From Cercis canadensis (lineage: Eukaryota > Streptophyta > Magnoliopsida > Fabales > Fabaceae): a stretch of DNA of 64,000 nt. Positions within the stretch are counted from its first letter, which is position 1; each line of letters begins with the position of its first letter. This document shows positions 62,732 through 64,000 of the stretch, piece after piece. The stretch lies in NCBI GenBank assembly GCA_003255065.1, contig QAOA01001109.1:62001-126000 (forward strand), written 5' to 3'. The position numbers and the translations under genes are program-made. A model generated the notes under the pieces. The model did not search any database. It was not told where the DNA came from and saw only the letters and a list, made by a program, of their open reading frames with translations.

Positions 62732-63476
62732 TCTCTGAAGATTGAACATTACCGAGTAAGGCAATGCTACTTAGTCTAGGGTAAGTGTCACCCAAAACCA
62801 CAAAAGATGCGTGTAGATTTATTTTACTAAGTCTTTTGATTGAAATAAAGGAATCAAGAATGCAACAAGCTCGAACATCCTCACAAAACTAGTTTCAACC
62901 CATTGGAGAACATAATGCCAGAAAACAAAAATGGGGAAAAGGAAAAATAAAACCTTGCCCACCATTCATGCAGCTCAAGATCATACAAGAAATTATTTAA
63001 AACAAAAGATTGCAGATCTACGTGGAAGAATACGAGAAAAATCAAAGGAAGCCCAGACAAAGAATGAAGAATAAACACGAAAAATCATTTCTTGCAGCAC
63101 GTAGTAAATAAAAAAATAATCATAAATTCAAAGCGATTCAGCATATACCTATAGCAATCAATCAAAGAAAACAGCAAGAGCAAGTTCCAAACGCTAAATG
63201 TGAAAGAATATGGTACGGAGAAAAGTAGAAGAATATTTACCTGGTTATATAGGCTCGGCGACGAAAACGAGGCAGAGGTAATGCAGCTATGCCTAGAGCT
63301 TATTACGAGAGAATCTACGAAGAAGATGACGGAGTTACACAAGTTTAAGTAGTCACTGCAACGAACCTCTACGGAAGATGTCGAGAGGGAAAGGGAGTTA
63401 TTCGTCACAAGCAGTCAAATTAATCATGTAGAACAAATCGCTCTTGGTTCTGGTTGTGTCCAAATAGCCTACGATA

Positions 63477-63483
63477 ATTTATA
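63477..63483 (-). promoter_or_regulatory. Probable TATA box of the PGM gene
   Basis: Minus-strand TATAAAT in GCATATAAATTATCG. It lies about 235 bases upstream of the leader donor at 63240, so the leader exon would run from about 63450 to 63241. Confidence 0.45.
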
Positions 63484-64000
63484 TGCTCGCGAAAGACGAA
63501 AAAGCAAAAAAGAAAGGAAGAACAAAAAAATAATAAGTTGCAAGTTTCTATTTTCCCAGTTGACAACACCTAACCTACCAAAACTTTATTATTTCTCAGT
63601 ACTCGCACGACAGTCAAATCTAATTTATAAGCTAATTAATTAAATTTACTTTTTTTACTTTACTATTTAGTGCTTGTTAAGAAAGGGTTTCAAGAAATTT
63701 TTGACTCTTGACCTAAGACAAGCCAAGTTTTTGACTCATAACAAGTTGAGCCAAATTAAATTTTATAGAACCTTATATTTAACTAATCAAAATTAAAATG
63801 TCATAATTAAAGTTATCCTACCTTTATTTTTTTTTTTAATTTCTGGTTTAAGCTTAAGCTATAATTTAAGGCAACTTTCACATCTTGCAGATGTAATATT
63901 GATGAATAATAAATTAATAATTAAATAATGAGAGTAAATAATTAGTATTTGCGTGTGGCTTTCTTATGAGCTTCAACTTCAGATTTGGATCTAATAAAAA
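63484..64000. other. Upstream flank of the PGM gene
   Basis: AT-rich sequence to the window edge, with no open frame or repeat that I can support. Confidence 0.5.

Noticed and set aside
63241-63408. In-frame N-terminal extension of the PGM protein through the leader exon
   Set aside because: The leader exon is open in the PGM frame and joins in phase, but its frame begins with GTG, and the next upstream stop leaves no ATG, so a plant ribosome would not be expected to start there.

Overview
The window is nuclear DNA of a flowering plant, most likely a core eudicot. The genes are split by AT-rich introns with GT..AG borders, the intergenic DNA is AT-rich with microsatellites and small foldback elements, and every recognisable gene belongs to a plant family. 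I cannot name the species from the sequence. No operon, virus, CRISPR array, rRNA or tRNA was recognised.

Layout, left to right: (1) an NDR1/HIN1-like (NHL) membrane protein gene, minus strand, cut by the window edge; (2) a 13-exon ERGIC3/Erv46-type ER-Golgi cargo receptor, plus; (3) an intronless AP2/ERF factor of the RAP2.4 group, minus; (4) a 9-exon WD40 protein, minus; (5) a 5-exon secreted GH3 beta-xylosidase close to BXL7, plus; (6) a 4-exon metallophosphoesterase-like membrane protein, minus; (7) a SEN1/UPF1-type superfamily 1 helicase, plus; (8) a 5-exon SEC14/CRAL-TRIO lipid-transfer protein, plus; (9) a 7-exon dPGM-type phosphoglycerate mutase with a likely plastid transit peptide, minus. 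For genes 2 and 4 to 9 I joined exons by eye. In each the exon phases agree, the reading frame stays open from ATG to stop, and the protein length fits the family (386, 449, 784, 388, 1364, 331 and 345 residues).

The genes do not form a pathway; what links them is ancestry. From memory, ERGIC3, RAP2.4-type ERF, SEC14 and PGM lie together on one Arabidopsis chromosome 1 segment (around At1g22170-At1g22200), and RAP2.4, WD40, BXL7 and PGM on its duplicate (around At1g78050-At1g78080). This window appears to hold the union of both, as expected for a genome without the Brassicaceae duplication and loss.

A second theme is assembly quality. All eight N characters are single bases. Seven of them sit exactly between two nearly identical direct copies of flanking sequence (about 29 to 381 bp), and the eighth lies in a poly-C run. 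These look like contig-end overlaps that were joined without being merged. One falsely duplicates exon parts of the ERGIC3 gene and another half of a Mutator-like MITE. Other points of interest are a metallophosphoesterase that lacks several canonical metal ligands, an out-of-frame uORF overlapping the helicase start codon, two relic-like exons beside the WD40 gene, and several foldback and tandem repeats. I found no clear candidate for a wholly new biological system.
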